A stretch of 64,000 nucleotides of DNA from Streptomyces sp. MspMP-M5. GTDB lineage: Bacteria > Actinomycetota > Actinomycetes > Streptomycetales > Streptomycetaceae. A model generated the notes under the pieces. It was not told the DNA's origin. It did no database searches and worked only from the letters and a program-made list of their open reading frames with translations. The translations under genes and the position numbers were made by a program. Location: assembly GCF_000373585.1 (NCBI RefSeq), contig NZ_KB891962.1, positions 158,122-222,121 of the forward strand, in the 5' to 3' direction. Of this stretch, positions 61,059 to 64,000 are shown in pieces; positions within the stretch are counted from its first letter, which is position 1, and each line of letters starts with the position of its first letter.

Positions 61059-62772
61059 ACTGACCCGCCAGGAGTACGCCGACCTCTTCGGCCCGACGGC
61101 CGGCGACCGGATCCGGCTCGCCGACACCGACCTGGTCGTCGAGATCTCCGAGGACCGCTCCGGCGGCCCCGGCCTGGCCGGCGACGAAGCCGTCTTCGGT
61201 GGCGGCAAGGTGATCCGCGAGTCGATGGGGCAGTCCCGCGTCACCCGCGCCGAGGGCGCCCCGGACACCGTGATCACCGGTGCCGTCGTCCTCGACCACT
61301 GGGGCATCGTCAAGGCCGACGTCGGCATCCGCGACGGCCGGATCACCGCCCTGGGCAAGGCCGGCAACCCCGACACCATGGACGGCGTCCACCCCGACCT
61401 GGTGATCGGCCCGGAGACCGAGGTCATCGCCGGCAACGGCAAGATCCTCACCGCCGGCGGCATCGACACCCACGTCCACTTCATCTGCCCCCAGCAGGCG
61501 GACGAGGCGCTGGCCGCGGGCATCACCACCATGATCGGCGGCGGCACCGGCCCCGCCGAGGGCAGCAAGGCCACCACCATCACCCCCGGTGCCTGGCACG
61601 TCGCCCGGCTCTTCGAGTCGATGGACAACCTGCCGGTCAACGTCGGCCTGCTCGGCAAGGGCAACACCATGTCCCTGCCGTCGATGCGCGACCAGCTGCG
61701 GGCCGGCATCCTCGGCTTCAAGATCCACGAGGACTGGGGCGCCACCCCCGCCGTCCTCGACGCCTGTCTGTCGGTGTGCGAGGAGAGCGGCGCCCAGCTC
61801 GCCATACACACCGACACCCTCAACGAGGCCGGATTCCTCGGCGACACCATCGCCGCCATCGCCGGCCGCTCCCTCCACGCCTTCCACGTCGAGGGCGCCG
61901 GCGGCGGCCACGCCCCCGACATGATCGCGATGGTCTCCGAGCCCAACGTGCTCCCGGCGTCCACCAACCCCACCCGGCCGCACACCGTCAACACCGTCGA
62001 GGAACACCTCGACATGCTGATGGTCTGCCACCACCTCAACCCCGCCGTCCCGGAGGACCTGGCCTTCGCCGAGTCCCGGATCCGGCCCTCCACCATCGCC
62101 GCCGAGGACATCCTGCACGACCTCGGCGCCATCTCGATCATGTCCTCCGACGCCCAGGCCATGGGCCGGATCGGCGAGGTCGTACTGCGCACCTGGCAGA
62201 CCGCGCACGTCATGAAGCGCCGCCGGGGCGCCCTGCCCGGCGACGGCCGCGCGGACAACCACCGCGCCCGCCGCTATGTCGCGAAGTACACCATCAACGC
62301 GGCCCTCGCCCAGGGCATCGACCACCTCGTCGGCTCGGTCGAGAGCGGCAAGCTCGCCGACCTCGTCCTGTGGGACCCGGCGTTCTTCGGCGTCAAGCCG
62401 CAACTGGTCATCAAGGGCGGCCAGATCGCCTACGCGCAGATGGGCGACGCCAACGCGTCCATCCCCACGCCGCAGCCGGTCCTGCCCCGCCCGATGTTCG
62501 GCGCCTTCGGCAAGGCCCCCGGCAGCAACTCGGTCAACTTCGTCTCCCGGCAGGCCCTGGAGGACAACCTGCCCGAGCGCCTCCCGCTGGCGAAGTCCTT
62601 CGAGGCCATCCGCTCCACCCGCGGCGTCAAGAAGGCCGACATGCGCAACAACGACGCCCTGCCGCGCGTCCACGTCGACCCCGACACCTTCACGGTGACC
62701 ATCGACGGCGAGGTGGTCGAGCCCGCCCCCGCCGCCGAACTGCCCATGGCCCAGCGGTACTTCCTCTTCTGA
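61051..62772 (+). CDS. ureC: Urease alpha (catalytic) subunit
   Basis: A 573-residue amidohydrolase with the dinickel site. Ligands and catalytic residues are visible: His-x-His in THVHFICP (near 137-139), the carbamylated Lys in GFKIHEDWG (near 220), His in IHTDTLNEAGF and HVEGAGGGHAPD, the catalytic His in MVCHHLN (near 324), and Asp in SSDAQAMGR. The GTG at 61051 overlaps ureB by 8 bp. The full set UreABC is present and looks intact. Confidence 0.97.
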   Translation: MPELTRQEYADLFGPTAGDRIRLADTDLVVEISEDRSGGPGLAGDEAVFGGGKVIRESMGQSRVTRAEGAPDTVITGAVVLDHWGIVKADVGIRDGRITALGKAGNPDTMDGVHPDLVIGPETEVIAGNGKILTAGGIDTHVHFICPQQADEALAAGITTMIGGGTGPAEGSKATTITPGAWHVARLFESMDNLPVNVGLLGKGNTMSLPSMRDQLRAGILGFKIHEDWGATPAVLDACLSVCEESGAQLAIHTDTLNEAGFLGDTIAAIAGRSLHAFHVEGAGGGHAPDMIAMVSEPNVLPASTNPTRPHTVNTVEEHLDMLMVCHHLNPAVPEDLAFAESRIRPSTIAAEDILHDLGAISIMSSDAQAMGRIGEVVLRTWQTAHVMKRRRGALPGDGRADNHRARRYVAKYTINAALAQGIDHLVGSVESGKLADLVLWDPAFFGVKPQLVIKGGQIAYAQMGDANASIPTPQPVLPRPMFGAFGKAPGSNSVNFVSRQALEDNLPERLPLAKSFEAIRSTRGVKKADMRNNDALPRVHVDPDTFTVTIDGEVVEPAPAAELPMAQRYFLF

Positions 62773-62918
62773 CCTGCCGCCCATGCCGTCACCGAACGAT
62801 CCGGAGCACCACCGATGAGCGAGCGTAGCGAGCGAATCATCCAAAGGTGCGCACTGAGCGAACGCGAAGCCGAGCGAAGCGTGGGGGTCCCCCGGTCGGA
62901 GACTGGGGGAGTGCCGGC
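62773..62918 (+). other. Gap between ureC and ureF with repeat-like minigene
   Basis: The 146-bp gap carries an ATG at 62815 opening a 35-codon frame whose TGA overlaps the ureF ATG (ATGA, 62919-62922). It encodes an MSERSERII-type peptide. The DNA is built from repeated GAGCGA/AGCGAG words and a GGGGGTCCCCC palindrome, resembling the dispersed intergenic repeats of Streptomyces. It may only serve translational coupling, or be repeat debris. Confidence 0.4.
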
Positions 62919-63593
62919 ATGAGCCGCGCCGCGCTGCTCGTCCTCGCCGACGGCCGGTTCCCCGCCGGAGGGCACGCCCACTCCGGCGGCGCCGAACCGG
63001 CCGTCACCGCGGGGCACATCAAGGACGCCGCCACCCTGGAGACCTTCTGCCGGGGCCGGCTGCACACCGCGGGCCTGGTCGCCGCGGGCCTCGCCGCCGC
63101 GGCCGCGGCCGGCCTGGACCCGCTCGTCCTGGACGACGCGGCGGACGCCCGCACGCCCGTCCCGGCCCTGCGCCAGGTCGCCCGCCGGCTCGGCCGGCAG
63201 ATGATGCGGGCCGCCCGCGCCACCTGGCCCGGCCCCGCACTCGACGCGCTGGCCGCGGCCCGCCCGCGCGGCGCCCACCAGCCCGTCGTCCTGGGCCTGG
63301 CCGCCCGGTCCGCCGGGCTGACGCCCCTGGACGCCGCCTACGCGGTCGCCTACGAGAACATCAGCGGCCCGGCCACCGCCGCGGTCCGCCTGCTGAGCCT
63401 GGACCCCTTCGACGCCACCGCCGTCCTCGCCCGCCTCACCGGCGACCTCGACCAGGTCGCCGAACAGGGCGCCGAAGCGGCGCACCGCGCCGCCACCGAA
63501 GGACCGGACGCCCTGCCCGTAGCCTCCGCGCCGTTGCTCGACATCGCCGCGCAGGCACATGCCGCCTGGCCGGTACGGCTCTTCGCGTCCTGA
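62919..63593 (+). CDS. ureF: Urease accessory protein UreF
   Basis: A 224-residue all-helical nickel-insertion chaperone. The N-terminus has the family motif LADGRFPAGGHAHSGG (residues 9-24), and YAVAYENISGPATAAVRLLSLDPFDA near 140-165 is the conserved C-terminal part. UreF binds UreH/D and controls the GTPase UreG during urease maturation. The ATG at 62919 follows GGGGGAG and overlaps the stop of a 35-codon minigene. Confidence 0.93.
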   Translation: MSRAALLVLADGRFPAGGHAHSGGAEPAVTAGHIKDAATLETFCRGRLHTAGLVAAGLAAAAAAGLDPLVLDDAADARTPVPALRQVARRLGRQMMRAARATWPGPALDALAAARPRGAHQPVVLGLAARSAGLTPLDAAYAVAYENISGPATAAVRLLSLDPFDATAVLARLTGDLDQVAEQGAEAAHRAATEGPDALPVASAPLLDIAAQAHAAWPVRLFAS

Positions 63594-63654
63594 CCTTCGT
63601 CCGCCCGCCCACCGCGCCGCGCACCCCGCGGCCCTACGCACCACCGGAGTGACC

Positions 63655-64000
<346 letters not shown>

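Overview
The window is a piece of a Streptomyces-type actinobacterial chromosome. The DNA is very GC-rich with strong third-position GC bias, starts are often GTG, and the gene families are typical of the genus: an AfsA/gamma-butyrolactone receptor pair, an ECF41 sigma factor, DUF1876 and universal stress proteins, bioF facing bioBAD, and a ureABC-FG urease cluster. The layout is mostly short operons. No rRNA, tRNA, CRISPR array, insertion sequence or prophage was recognised.

Layout. 1-518: 3' end of an APC amino-acid permease. 602-7649: a stress/dormancy-like set made of a GH65 disaccharide phosphorylase overlapping a beta-phosphoglucomutase-type HAD protein, a divergent tandem-domain universal stress protein, and a USP-DUF1876-nicotinate phosphoribosyltransferase operon. 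7819-10273: LysR regulator divergent from an M24 Xaa-Pro peptidase. 10419-14722: sbcD-sbcC. 14798-18461: a lower-GC gamma-butyrolactone signalling island (SDR reductase, AfsA synthase, two TetR-type receptor homologues, two ARE-like operators). 18539-23332: polyol catabolism (xylulokinase, zinc dehydrogenase, DeoR regulator, MFS transporter).

23465-36137: Lrp regulator, DUF885 protein, membrane ACT-GNAT protein, Tat-exported PhoD phosphatase, VOC protein, ECF41 sigma factor, Asp/Glu racemase-like protein, a GntR regulator with a DasR-like palindrome upstream, ROK regulator, a hypothetical gene with two TTA codons, Mug glycosylase and PurB. 36274-49270: a small PSQAEGER-repeat protein, short class II UvrA, AraC-VOC pair, GDSL esterase, TetR/FAD monooxygenase pair with a 38-bp palindrome, tandem CNNM/CBS proteins, GNAT, LLM oxidoreductase, an orphan phage-tail-tube (gp19)-like protein and another APC permease.

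49461-64000: a compact RHH/Doc-like toxin-antitoxin module, a methyltransferase, biotin genes bioD-bioA-bioB with divergent bioF, an RsbW-like ATPase, an NlpC/P60 hydrolase, a ClpP paralogue with a small partner divergent from an orphan Phd/YefM-type antitoxin, a secreted M28 aminopeptidase, and ureA-ureB-ureC-ureF-ureG (ureG runs off the end).

Most of the content is ordinary Streptomyces metabolism. The parts most worth follow-up are the dormancy-like set, the gamma-butyrolactone island, the ClpP/Phd divergent unit with a TGTACA-type operator, the orphan gp19-like tube protein, and several strong unexplained palindromes.
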